Made by a program: the position numbers and the translations under genes
Part shown: one piece after another, positions 34,474-45,931 of the stretch
Position numbering within the stretch: position 1 is the first letter of the stretch
How the letters are laid out: every line of letters begins with the position of its first letter
Notes under the pieces: generated by a model
What the model saw: only the letters and a program-made list of their open reading frames with translations
Databases searched by the model: none
What the model was told of the DNA's origin: nothing
Source of the DNA: Simmondsia chinensis
Lineage: Eukaryota > Streptophyta > Magnoliopsida > Caryophyllales > Simmondsiaceae
Length of the DNA: 64,000 bases
Assembly (NCBI GenBank): GCA_018398585.1
Contig: JAGTTD010000026.1
Coordinates: 5,050,347-5,114,346, forward strand
Reading direction: 5' to 3'

Positions 34474-35215
34474 TTAAATCTTCCTTTTACCTTTATCTGT
34501 CTTCTTCATTTCCTGCAAATAAAAAATCAGAATATATGTCCGAAGATAATTCTTGAAAGAAGGGTTTTGTATAAAGTAATTTTGAAAGGATGTTAAAGTT
34601 GTTTTTAATTTTGAAATTGCATTTGGCTTTGCAAATTTATAATAGAGTTTTGAAAAGGGAATTTTGTAATGTAACAATTTTTGAAGTTTTAGAAAATTTA
34701 CTTTAAACCAAAACGTAATGATATGTATTGGATAAGAGATAAATTTTTGCAGTCTGTCATAATTAACATCAGGAGTTTTGAGAAATATTTTTGAATCTGA
34801 TAAGGTTAAACTTGATTCAGATTCTTGATTTTAGAGTTGTATTATTTTATGGTGATATATTTTTGTAGTTAAATCAGAAGTTAAGCTTTTATTTTTTGTG
34901 TGAGTTAGATTGGGAGATAAGCTTTTTGTTCCTGTGTCCTTTTGAATTTTAGAATTATTTTTTGCAATTTCTGAGGTTGGATCAGATAAATTTATGAACT
35001 GTTGATTTTTATTTTTTGTCATTAGTTGATTCTTTTTGCAATTCCTCATAAAGTGGCCAGGTTTTCTACACTTGTGGCAAATTGGAATCATATTAGCCAT
35101 TTGTTTTGAAAGTTTTTTCTTTTTGGGTTTTGAAGAACTTTTAAATTTATAACCACTATTTTGAATACAGAGGGGGCTTAAATTTTCTTTTGGTTGGGAT
35201 AATAATGAAGTTTCT
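34474..35215 (-). pseudogene. EPRV second-type zinc-knuckle ORF
   Basis: The minus strand reads from a Lys-rich start (KPKKKKLSKQ) through the CCHC knuckle CHKCRKPGHFMRNC (about 35075-35035) to a polar Ser/Thr/Lys stretch, a stop at 34830, and a C-terminal basic/aromatic part (VNYDRLQKFISYPIHIITFWF, then KLYYKFAKP, ending KGKRKI at 34477). It lies directly before the second-type ORF2. In the first-type genome this place is taken by coat, protease, RT and RNase H. The knuckle differs from the coat-protein one (CFKCKKPGHYRNEC), so it is not a simple deletion product of the copies here. Confidence 0.7.
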
Positions 35216-35692
35216 TCATTTGAGACTTCATTTTCTCCTTTTGAAATAGTTTGAATTGTAGGGCTACTAGTCGTTGGATTATCTGTTAATGTGAGCTTTT
35301 GAGTAATTCTTTCAATAATATCATCATCATAATTCTGCGATTTTCTGAGTTTTATTTGTTCTTTATCTTTTTGAGTTAAATTAAAAGATTGGAAAGAGGG
35401 TTGTTGAATTCCTTCAAAAAATGGGTTTTATCTGTGATTGTGAAGTTGGAAAGCTTTGTTGAATAGGGTAACTTTGAGGTATTGGTTGTGGGATTGTATA
35501 ATTTGTATATGTTGGTTGAGGCATTGATTGGACTATTGGAGATTATTCCAATTTTTGTCTATCTTTGTGGTTTATTATGTTGTTATGTATTAAATTTAAT
35601 TGTTTCGAAATTATTTTAAGATAGGTAAAATCAATTAGAAGTACTGTGCAACTTTTGAATTTTTCATCTGTCCTTTATTGATATAGGTTAAA
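35216..35692 (-). pseudogene. EPRV linker of second type and leader scrap
   Basis: 35216-35620 is minus-strand linker with the Gln/Pro-rich TYTNYTIPQLIPQ and ENEVSNEETS segments, similar to the first type up to EETS and then switching to the zinc-knuckle ORF. 35640-35691 is a ~50-bp piece matching the reverse of 47157-47205 (the stretch just upstream of the promoter). Confidence 0.7.
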
Positions 35693-36640
35693 TCAATTAA
35701 AATATAATATTCGATTCTTCAAATGGTTAGAATCATACACATCCAAAAACCAAATACCAAATCCTTTTATGAAAAATTTCATAAATGTTAACACAAACCC
35801 TACAACCAAATGGTTAACAACAGAAGGACAAATAATTCAAACTATTCATTCTCCTACAAAAAATTTAATTATCAATGTTCATAATCAAGAGATAGTAGCC
35901 ACTCCTTTCAGTGGGGAAGAGAGGAAAAAGAAGATTCACCACCTACAATCAAAGATATAAATAAAATTTATGAACAAAATAATTTTCAAGCTTTAAATCT
36001 TAAAACAATTTCGAAATAATTAAATTTAATACAGAACAACATAATAAACCACAAAGATAGACAAAAATTGGAACAATCTCCAATAGTCCAATCAATGCCT
36101 CAACCAACATATACAAATTATACAATCCCACAACTAATACCTCAAGGTTACCCTATTCAACAAAGCTTTCCAACTCCACAATCACAGACAAACTCATTTT
36201 TTCAAGGAATTCAACAACCCTCTTTCCAACCCTTTAACTCAAAAAGATAAAGAACAAATAAAACTCAGAAAACCGCAGAATTCTCATGATGATATTATTC
36301 AAAAAATTACTCAAAAGCTCAAATTATCAGATAATCCAACAACTAGTAACCCTACAATTCAAACTATTTCAAAAGAAGAAAATGAAGCCTAAAGTGAAGA
36401 AACTTCATCAATATCCTTAAGTGAAATAGAAATTCAAAAAACAGAAGAACAATTTAACACTAATATAATTGAAAACCCTAAATCTTCAATCAAAAGAATA
36501 AAAAATAGTTGGAAAAATCAACCCACAAGAAATTATTATCCAAGACCAACTCCTCCTAATATACAATTCGAAGAAAGAAATCAATTCCCTTCTGTATCAT
36601 TCAATGGAAATGATATCCATGAATAGAATATAGATGGCAA
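35693..36640 (+). pseudogene. EPRV MP-CP linker (copy 2)
   Basis: Starts in the linker at FFKWLESYTSKNQIPNPFMKNFINVN and continues through EQSPIVQSMPQPTYTNY (36068-36250) to the PRPTPPNIQFEERNQF segment. Stops occur at 36249 and 36390. This block supplies the ~0.9 kb missing from the near-complete copy at 42386. Confidence 0.85.
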
Positions 36641-38124
36641 ATCTGAATATGAAATCAAAAATACTCTACAACAAATGGCAATGGCATCCATAGCATACAA
36701 GGTAGCTAATCCTGCACGTACAAATCATATATCAGCCAGAATGATTGTTTCTGGATTCTCAGGACAACTTCAATCATGGCGGTCAAGAATTCTATAACCC
36801 CATGAAAAATAATTAATACTTGATCATGTTCATATAGAAAGAAGAAGACTTGATCCAAATGACGTTAATTCACCTTACATCGAGGAAGTTGCCGAAGACG
36901 CAGTAGAAACATTAATTTGGTTAATAACTGTTGCCTTTCTTGGCAGTATAAATGAAGAACAAGAAGTAACAAAACTATTCTTAACCAACTTAAGATTTCC
37001 CTCTTTACAAGATTTTCGATGGTATAAAGATATGTTTTTAACTCATGTACGCAAAAGAGAAGACACAAATGAGCCATTTTGGAAAGAAAGATTTGTTACC
37101 GAACTTCCAAAATTATTTGCAGAAAGAATAATGACAAAAATTCAAGATGTTTGTGGAACTCAAACAATTCCATGGTGTTATATAACCTATGAAAAATTAT
37201 TTGCTTCTATCAAAAAAGAAGCATTACAATTATGCCAAGAACAAAAGCTTCGTAACAATCTCAAAAAGGCACAAACAAGAAAAGAACTGGGTTCTTTTTG
37301 TGCTCAATATGTTATTCATAATTTCAAACCTATCAAAAAAGAAGCATTACAATTATGCCAAGAATAAAAGCTTCGTAACAATCTCAAAAAGGCACAAACA
37401 AGAAAAGAACTAGGTTCTTTTTGTGCTTAATATGATATTCATAATTTCAAACCTTCTTCAAAACGATACAAAAAGAAACCGTTTCAACAAGATCCTAAGT
37501 ATTATAGAAAGAAAAAAAGAAATAAATATGAACAACCACCACCACCTCAATATTACAAAAATAGGAAAAAATAATAAAGGAGAAAAACAAACAAAGTTTC
37601 AAATAAAATTCCAATATACTTCAAATGCAAAAAACCTGGCCATTACCGTAACGAATGCAAAATGAAAGAAAAGATAAATCAAATAGAAGATGAAGATTTA
37701 AAAAAACAAATTAATGAATTTATTTCTCTCAGATTCAAGCTCAAATGATGAAGACTACATATTTGAAATTCAAGAAGGTACAACCAATGAAGAAACATCA
37801 TCTGAATCAAGTGAAGACTTATGCCCCTGCAAAATCAAATCAATCAACGTACTAACAAGAGCAAATAAAGAAGACCTCTTAGATATGGTAGAAAAAATTC
37901 AAGATCAAGAAATAAGAAAAGAATATCTTCTCAAATTGAAAGAGATTATATTCAAAGAACAAGAAATAATTTGGCCAAGGCAACCCAAATCTTTAGAACA
38001 AATATTTAAAAAATATTCTACACCAAATGTATTTAGACGAATTTCAACTGGAGATTTACAGAGAGAAATCAATGAATTAAAAGGACGAATTAAACATTTA
38101 CAAACAGAATTGATAACAATATAA
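36641..38124 (+). pseudogene. EPRV coat protein (copy 2) with in-frame duplication
   Basis: Coat core from QQMAMASIAYKVANPARTN through FWKERFVTELPKL (37032-37367), knuckle with a Phe-for-Cys-like change (YFKCKKPGHYRNEC area, about 37615-37660), the acidic segment (37714 on) and coiled coil to 38124. A 123-bp (41-codon) tandem duplication (37208-37330, 37331-37453) repeats the IKKEALQLCQE...IHNFKP stretch. The second unit carries stops. Confidence 0.85.
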
Positions 38125-38990
38125 TATCAAGATCTAGAAGCAAAATCAAAATTATTTCTTTTAGAAGCAAAAGGCTCACAATTAGAATCAAGATTATCAT
38201 ATATATAATCCAGGACAAATAATCCAATAGAAACTCAAATAGAAAATATTAATCTTCAAATACCAGATGAACCAATCTCAAATGACAAATATCTTCAAAT
38301 AATTGAAAGAATAGAATATCAAAAAAGGTATGTCTATATAACCCTCCATATTTCAAAGGATTATAATTTTCAAACTTATGCCCTATTGGACTCAGGTGCA
38401 GACCTCAATTGCATCTAAGAAGGACTTGTTCCATCAAAATATTATGAGAAAACATTAGAAAGTCTCCACACAGCCAATGGAAATAAAATGAATATCAAAT
38501 ATAAACTTTCAAATTCTTATATTTGCAACAATGGAATATGTTTCAAAACACCATTTATTTTAGTCAAAGATCTTCAACAACAAATTATATTGGGAACCCC
38601 TTTTATAAGTCAAATATACCCTTTTACTATCACAAAGGAATGAATTCATACTCATATCATGGACACAAAAATAACATTTCAATTCTTAAATCCTATCCAA
38701 CAAAGAGATACAAATCTCTTGCAATCAACAATATTTAAACAAATAAACCTAATTAGTAACAAGAAAAATCACATTCAATATCTTCAAAAAGAAGTAGAAT
38801 ATCAAAAGATTGAAAAACAATTAGCCCAGTCAAATAAAAAAATAACTCAACTAAATAACAAAATAATTAAAGAAGTATGTTCTGATCTTCCCGATGCTTT
38901 TTGTGAAAGAAAAAGGCATATAATTCAATTACCTTATGAAAAATATTTTATTGAAAAAAAATCACAACAAAAGCCAGATCTATTCAAATG
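38125..38990 (+). pseudogene. EPRV aspartic protease (copy 2)
   Basis: Protease active site LLDSGADLNC (38383-38412) intact. A stop follows at 38417, then YICNNGICFKTPFILVKDLQQQIILGTPFIS. A region of Lys/Gln-rich coil (NKKITQLNNKIIKEV) leads to RT. Open stretches alternate with stops. Confidence 0.85.
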
Positions 38991-39895
38991 AACAAAGAAT
39001 TGTTAGAACATTGCAAAATCGAAATTCAAATGCTTTTAGACAAAAAATTAATAAGACCATCAAAATCTCCTTGGAGCTGCTCTGCATTTTATGTTAACAA
39101 ACAAACAGAACTAAAAAGAGGAGTCCCAAGATTAGTTATGAACTACAAACTACTAAACAAAGTTCTTCAATGGATAAGATATCCAATTCCAAACAAAAGT
39201 GACCTATTAAACAGGTTAAATGATTCAAATATATTTTAAAAATTTAATTTAAAAAGTTGTTTTTGGCAAATTCAAATTGATGAAAAAGATCATTACAAGA
39301 CAGCATTTACAGTTCCTTTTGGACACTATGAATGGAATGTAATGCCATTTGGACTCAAAAACGCTCCATCAGAATTTTAAAATATTGTGAATGAAATCTT
39401 TACGCAATATACAGATTTCATCGTTGTTTACATTGATGATATCTTAGTTTTCTCAAAAAATGTTGACCAACATTTCAAACATTTAAATATCTTTATCAAT
39501 ACTATCAAAAGAAAAGGTTTAGTCATTTCAGCCCCAAAAATGAAATTATTTCAAACCAAAGTAAGATTTTTAGGACATGATATTTTCCAAGAAACCATAA
39601 AACCTATTGCAAGAGCCATAGAGTTTGCTAACAAATTTTCAAATGAATTAAAAGACAAAACTCAATTACAAAGGTTTTTGGGATGTTAAAATTACGTTGC
39701 TGATTTCTTCCCTAACCTTCGCAATATGTGTCAACCATTATACCAAAGGCTTCAAAAAAAAATCCTCTTCCTTGGATGGAGGATCATACTAAGATAGTAC
39801 AAACCTTAAAACAAAGAGTCAAAAATCTCCCATGCTTAGCCCTTCCAAATCCAAAAGCATTTCTCATAGTAGAAACAGATGCTTCGGATATGTAT
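38988..39895 (+). pseudogene. EPRV reverse transcriptase (copy 2)
   Basis: MNKELLEHCKIEIQML, LIRPSKSPWSCSAFY, a stop at 39238, [21 protein letters not shown], a stop at 39379, and the catalytic box YIDDILVF intact at 39429-39452. Then FLGHDIF and the connection toward RNase H (ETDASD at 39868), where the block ends and reversed linker begins. Confidence 0.9.
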
Positions 39896-40805
39896 TAAAT
39901 TTAATTGTTCCGAAACTTTTTTAAGATTTAAAGCTTGAAAATTATTTTGTTCATAAATTTTATTTATATCTTTGATTGTAGGCGGTGAATCTTCTTTTTC
40001 CTCTCTTCCCCCACGGAAAAGAGTGGCTGCTATCTCTTGATTATGAACATTGATAATTAAATTTTTTGTATGAGGATGAACAGTTTGAATTATTTGTCCA
40101 TCTGATGTTAACCATTTGGTTGTAGGGTTTGTGTTAACATTTATGAAATTTTTCATAAAAGGATTTGGTATTTGATTTCTGGATGTATATGATTCTAACC
40201 ATTTGAAGAATGGAATATTACATTTTAATTGATTTAACTCTTTATAATAAGTTTCGCTAATTTTGATTGTTGATTCCTTTGTAAAAGTTTGAAAGTACCA
40301 ATGTCTTTTAACCTTATTCGGATTAGATTCAAATTCATTGCTTACAAATTCTTTATTTATTGTAAAATCTTTTGTTAAAATATTTATTGAAGGAGGTTTT
40401 ATTTGAGAAGCTTGGAGAACTTGGATTTAAAAATGATTCATTTTGGAAAACTGGTTCGGCTAGAGGAGAATTAAACCATATTCCTCTAAACCTTGAAGTA
40501 AAAGTATTTTGAAAATCTTCTTCCCTATGATAAGGAAAGGATGAAGTTGATTGTCTTGAAGATTCTATTTGAGGGGAGTGTGAAATAATTATTTGTTTTC
40601 CTGATTCGAACTTAATGGTAATTTTACCATCAGGTTCTTCAGTGGTTTGTTGAACTTGTCTTCTTGCAATATTTCTTGGAGGTTGAGGGTTGTTCATCCT
40701 CCAAATTTCTGGAATGGCTATTTCATTCCATTTAACACATTTTGGGGTGTAGGTTATAGCTTGTTCAGCTTGAACCTCAATCACTAAAGTTTTTCCAGGA
40801 GGAGA
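39896..40805 (-). pseudogene. EPRV linker (copy 3)
   Basis: Minus-strand linker following the movement protein: ITYTPKCVKWNEIAIPEIWRMNNPQPPRNIA (40760-40670), then FRGIWFNSPLAEPVFQNES, then a frame break and text to NFINVNTNPTTKWLT and FSSFKS at about 39930. 40353-40784 is open for 143 codons. Confidence 0.85.
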
Positions 40806-41434
40806 TTATTTGAGACATTTTGGGTTAAGGTGTCTTCCTAAGAGCCTGAAATAAATTCTATAAATGAGGACAATGTTTTGTCTATTTTCTTGGATATTGA
40901 CATTTGGTAAATGAATGTCTAATGTTAAAGTATTTAAAATTGTTGGATCACGAAGAGAGACTGAAAAGTTTGGATAACAATTGAAATAAATTGGTCCATT
41001 ATGTAAATTAGTTTGAACAATAGCTAATAAAGATTCTTCATATTGTAAATATGTTGAATCTCTAAGAGCTAACATAACCGGTTGGTTATGTCCTGTTCTT
41101 GCTAAAGGGACAACAACTACTTGAACTAAACAATAGTGTATACGATGATAACCTTTTACAATATATTTTTGAATGGCTAAATTTGAAACCGTTTGAGCTT
41201 CTTGATCAATATTCATTGCTTGTTCATTTGTTTTACATGAAAAGGTCATTTTAAAATCAAAAGTACCAATTTAATAAATTGATTCTAAATCTTCATTTGG
41301 AATGCTCCAGTTAACAAAATCTTTTGGGTTTGTAATTTCTTTTGAAACTTCTTTTGAATTTACTATATGTAAACTAGTACTGGGTTGTTTTATAAATATT
41401 TTCCTAAAGAGTCCAGCGATTCTGAAACCTAACA
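40806..41434 (-). pseudogene. EPRV movement protein, nearly whole
   Basis: ATG at 41434 (MLGFRIAGLFRK) lies directly against the (TTA)n tract. One stop (CAA to TAA in YQIGTFDF, about 41275) and a 2-residue deletion (QTV-SNL) interrupt it. From 41249 it is open to 40806. Conserved segments are SKEVSKEITNPKDFVNWS, YIHYCLVQVVVVPLARTGHNQPVMLALRD, NGPIYFNCYPNFSVSLRDP and LDIHLPNVNI (30K-superfamily core with its conserved Asp). It ends at HLNPKCLK, stop. It is the best preserved movement protein of the three here. Confidence 0.88.
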
Positions 41435-41436
41435 TG

Positions 41437-41517
<81 letters not shown>

Positions 41518-41612
41518 GTTATTGTTATTGTTATTGTTATTATTGTTATTATTATTATTATTATTGTTATTATTATTATTATTATTATTATTGTTATTAT
41601 TATTATTAGCCA
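41434..41612 (+). repeat. (TTA)n tract, ~59 units
   Basis: Nearly uninterrupted ATT/TTA with scattered GTT units, ending ATTATTATTAG. The left neighbour is the movement-protein ATG on the minus strand. The right neighbour is second-type ORF2 on the plus strand. The poly-Ile, poly-Asn and poly-Leu frames here are artefacts. Confidence 0.95.
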
Positions 41613-42299
41613 ATATTGTTTTCCAAGAACACTACACCCCCAATACTTTTCTAAAATACCTAAAACAATATTTTCAAAAGTTCAATTTGGAATTTCAAAA
41701 TATTTCAGAAATTTCGACATTACTTCCTAACTTGACAATATCATATTCAAAATCCAATTCCCCTCCAACTCCAAGTGATGATTCTCTTGCTCTTACTCTC
41801 AAAGATACATCCTTTCAGCCAACTCAAGTCTCTGATATTGAATCCCTCCAAACCCAATTACGACAAAGAAACAATGAATGTATCAATCTTAGACATCAAA
41901 TTCATGTTTTACAAAAAACAAATTGATTACCAAACAAAGTCACCAAATTGGAGTAACTTTTCTTCAACTTAAGATTTCACAAAACCAAGGATTTTCTTCT
42001 TTCCTCAAAAATTCATCAGCTACTTACCTCAAGATGTTGCTACCCATATTGCTCTGGTCACTCAATGCAGTAACAATAGACTTCTAGTAAAAATTCAACA
42101 ACTTCTCCAAGATTTAGCTGACAATGAAATCAATATTCCAGGCCTAACCTACCAATGGTCTACCTTTAACCATTTCCAAGCAGACTGTAAACAAACTCAA
42201 AAATGCCTCAATCCACCAGACTTTAGGAGTGATCGCCCTTGCCATCTCACCTATTCAATTGTACGAGTCTACATTGACCTGGATATCTATGATCCAATG
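41613..42299 (+). pseudogene. EPRV second-type ORF2, C-terminal half
   Basis: It matches the divergent end of the ORF2 at 33305-34455 (EHYTPNTFLKYLKQYFQKFNLEF, DIESLQTQLRQRNNECINLRHQIH) and continues further after a frame break: RIFFFPQKFISYLPQDVATHIALV, then LTYQWSTFNHFQADCKQTQKC, then LTYSIVRVYIDLDIYDP at 42230-42296. It therefore supplies a C-terminal domain absent from the first-type ORF2. No known fold is recognised. Confidence 0.75.
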
Positions 42300-42385
42300 A
42301 CCCTTATATTTGCAACAATGGAATATGAGAAAACATTAAAAAGTCTCCAAACAGCCAGTGGAAATAAAATGAATATCAAATATAA
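42300..42385 (+). pseudogene. EPRV protease scrap
   Basis: Two short protease-region pieces in swapped order (ICNNGI, then LQTASGNKMNIKYKL) join second-type ORF2 to the near-complete copy. They look like filler from non-homologous end joining. Confidence 0.7.
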
Positions 42386-43790
42386 ACTACAACAAATGGC
42401 AATGGCATCTATAGCATACGAGGCAGCTAATCCTGCACGTACAAATCATATATCAGCCAGATTGATTGTTTTTGGATTCTCAGGATAACTTCAATCATAG
42501 TGGTCAAGAATTTTACAATCCCATAAAAAACAATTAATACTTGATCATGTTCATATAGAAAGAAAACGACTTGATCCAAATGACGTCAATTCACCTTACA
42601 TCGAAGAAGTTGTAGAAGACGCAGTAGAAACATTAATTTGGTCAATAACTGTTGCCTTTCTTGGCACTATAAATGAAGAACAAGAAGTAACAAAACTATT
42701 CTTAACCAACTTAAGATGTCCCTCTTTACAAGATTTTCGATGGTACAAAGATATGTTTTTAACTCATGTACTTAAAAGAGAAGACGTAAATCAACCATTT
42801 TGGAAAGAAAGATTTGTTATTGGACTTCCAAAATTATTTGCAGAAAGAATAATGACAAAAATTCAGGATGTTTGTGGAACTCAAACAATTCCATGTTACA
42901 ATATAACCCATGGACAATTATTTGCTTTCATAAAAAAAGAAGCATTACAATTATGCCAAGACCAAAAGCTTTATAATAATCTCAAAAAAACACAAACAAG
43001 AAAAAAACTAGGTTCTTTCTGTGCTCAATATGGTATTCATAATTTCGAACCTCCTTCAAAACGATACAAAAAGAAACCGTTTCAACAAGATCCTAAGTAC
43101 TATAGAAAGAAAAAAAGAAATAAATATGAACAACCACCACCACCTCAATATTACAAGAATAGGAAAAAATATTCAAGGAGAAAAATAAACAAAGTTTCAA
43201 ATAAAATTTCAATATGCTTCAAATGCAAAAAACCCAGTCATTATCGAAACGAATGCACAATGAAAGAAAAGATAAATCAAATAGAAGATGGAGATTTAAA
43301 AAACAAATTAATGAATTTATTCCTCTCAGATTCAAGCTCAAATGATGAAGACCACATATTTGAAATTCAAGAAGGTACAACCAATGAAGAAACATCATCT
43401 GAATAAAGTGAAGACTTATGCCCCTGCAAAATCAAATCAATCAACGTATTAACAAGAGCAAATAAAGAAAACCCCTTAGATATGGTAGAAAAAATTCAAG
43501 ATCAAGAAATAAGAAAAGAATATCTTCTCAAACTAAAAGAAATTATAATTAAAGAACAAGAAATAACTCGACCAAGACAACCCAAATCTTTAGAACAAAT
43601 ATTTGAAAAATATCCTACACCAAATGTATTTAGACAAATTTCAACTAGAGATTTACAAAGAGAAATCAATGAATTAAAAGGACAAATTAAACATTTACAA
43701 ACATAATTAATAACAATACAATATTAGGATTTAGAAACAAAGTCAAAACTATCCCTTTTAGAATCAAAAGATTCACAATTAGAATCAAGA
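42386..43790 (+). pseudogene. EPRV coat protein (near-complete copy)
   Basis: Coat N-terminus to about 42490 with stops. The core is open from 42753 to 43406 (FWKERFVIGLPKL, CAQYGIHNF, basic run). The knuckle CFKCKKPSHYRNEC (about 43215-43256) has Ser instead of the usual Gly before His. An acidic segment and EIQDQEIRKEYLLKL, REINELKG coil follow to 43706. Confidence 0.88.
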
Positions 43791-44560
43791 TTGTCATATA
43801 TAGAATCCAAGACAAATGATCTAATAGAAACTCAATTAAAAAATATTAATCTTCAAATACCAGATGAACCAATCTCAAATGACAAATATCTTCAAATAAT
43901 TGAAAGAATAGAATATCAAAAATGGTATATTTATATAACCCTTCATATTTCAAAGGATTATAAAATTCAAACTCAAGGCCTATTAGATTCAAGAGCAGAC
44001 CTCAATTGCATCCAAGAAGGACTTGTTCGAACAAAATATTCTAAGAAAATATTAAAAAGTCTCCATACAGCCAGTGAAAATAAAATGAATATCAAATATA
44101 AACTTTCAAATTCTTATATTTGCAACAATGGAATATGTTTCAAAACACCATTTATTTTAGTCAAAGATCTTCAACAACAAATTATATTAGGAACCCCTTT
44201 CATAAGTTAAATATGGCCTTTTACAGTTACAAAAGAAGGAATTCATACTCATGTCATGGACACAAAAATAACATTTCAATTCTTAAATCCAATCCAACAA
44301 AGAGATTTAAATCTCTTACAATCAACAATATTCAAATGAATAAACTTAATTAGCAACAAGAAAAATCATATTCAATATCTTCAAAAGGAAATAGAATATC
44401 AAAAGATTGAAAAACAATTAGCCCAGTCAAATGAAAAAATAACTCAACTAAATAACAAAATAATTAAGGAAGTATGCTCTGACCTTTCCAAAGCTTTTTG
44501 GGAAAGAAAAAGACATATAATTTAATTACGTTATGAAAAAGGATTTTAATGAAAAAAATA
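43791..44560 (+). pseudogene. EPRV aspartic protease (near-complete copy)
   Basis: Open for 139 codons to 44210. The active site reads LLDSRADLNC (43980-44009): the essential Gly after Ser is Arg, so it should be inactive even apart from the stops. The ICFKTPFILVKDLQQQIILGTPFIS core follows, then the coil before RT. Confidence 0.85.
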
Positions 44561-45931
44561 TCCCAACAAAGGCCAGACTTATTCAAATGAACAAAGAATT
44601 ATTAGAACATTGCAAAAATGAAATTCAAATGCTTTTGGACAAAAAATTAATAAAACCATCAAAATCTCCTTAGAGCTGTTCTGCATTTTATGTTAACAAA
44701 CAAGCAGGACTAGAAAGAGGAGTCCCAAAATTAGTTATCAACTACAAACTACTAAACAAAGTTCTTCATTGGATAAGCTATCCAATTCCAAACAAAAGAG
44801 ACCTATTAAACAGGTTACATGATTCAAATATATTTTCAAATTTTGATTTAAAAAGTAGTTTTTGGCAAATTCAAATTGATGAAAAAATCGTTACAAGACA
44901 ATATTTACAGTTCCATTTGGTCACTATGAATGGAATATAATGCCATTTGGACTCAAAAATGCTCCATCAGAATTTCAAAATATTATGAATGACTTTTTAC
45001 TCAATATACGAATTTCATCATTGTTTATATTGATGATATCTTAGTTTTCTCAAAAAATGTTGATCAACATTTCAAACATTTAAATATCCTTATCAATACT
45101 ATCAAAAGAAAGGATTTAGTCGTTTCAGCTCCCAAAATGAAATTATTTCAAACCAAAATAAGATTTTTAGGACATGATATTTTCCAAGGAACCATAAAAC
45201 CTATTGCAAGGGCAATAGAGTTTGCTGACAAATTTCCAAATGAATTAAAAGACAAAACTCAACTACAAAGGCTTTTGGGATGTTTAAATTACGGTGCTGA
45301 TTTCTTCTCTAACCTTCGCAATATATGTCAACCATTATACCAAAGGCTTCAAAAAAATCCTCTTCCTTGGACAGAGGATCATACTAAGATAGTACAAGCC
45401 CTAAAGTAAAGAGTCAAAAATCTCCCATGCTTAGCCCTTCCAAATCCAAAAGCGTTTCTCATAATAGAAACAGATGCTTCGGATATATGTTATGGTGGTA
45501 TACTCAAACAAAAAGTGGACTCCAACCCTGAGCAAATAATTAGATTTCATTCTGGACATTGGCTTGAAGCTCAAAAAATTTATTCAACAATTAAAAAAGA
45601 AGTTTTATCCATTGTTCTATGTATTTCAAAATTTCAGGATGATTTATATAATAAAACTTTCCTCTTAAGAATTGATTGCAAATATGCAAAAGAAGTTTTA
45701 CAAAATGATGTAAAAAATATAGTTTCAAAATAAATTTTTGCAAGATGGCAAGCCATCCTTTCTGTATTTGACTTTCAAATCGAATTTATTAGAGGAGAAA
45801 ATAACTCATTACCAGACTTCCTCTCGAGAGAATTTCTTCAAAACTGTAATTCAATTCAATTACTTTCCCCAGGAGAATGTAAAAAGACAAAGGAAAAGGA
45901 AAGATTCAATCCGCAGAAGACTATGCAATGA
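44561..45931 (+). pseudogene. EPRV RT and RNase H (near-complete copy)
   Basis: RT starts with MNKELLEHCKNEIQML (44588). A stop replaces Trp in SPWSC (44671). There are frameshifts at about 44885 and 44996, and YIDD is intact at 45026-45037. 45137-45409 is open (FLGHDIFQGTIKPI). RNase H shows its acidic residues in ETDASD (45470), KKEVL (45598), RIDC (45670) and SLPDFLSRE (45808-45834). ORF1 ends QKTMQ-stop at 45929-45931. Confidence 0.9.

Noticed and set aside
35216..35692. Second-type block as a simple deletion of the first-type genome
   Set aside because: The zinc knuckle and ORF2 tail differ in sequence from the first type, which deletion alone cannot produce. A chimaera cannot be excluded.
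41302..41926. Open frames rich in Ile, Leu or Asn
   Set aside because: They are the frames of a (TTA)n tract. The same applies to 1530-1979, 2834-3082, 22810-23189 and 49059-49307.
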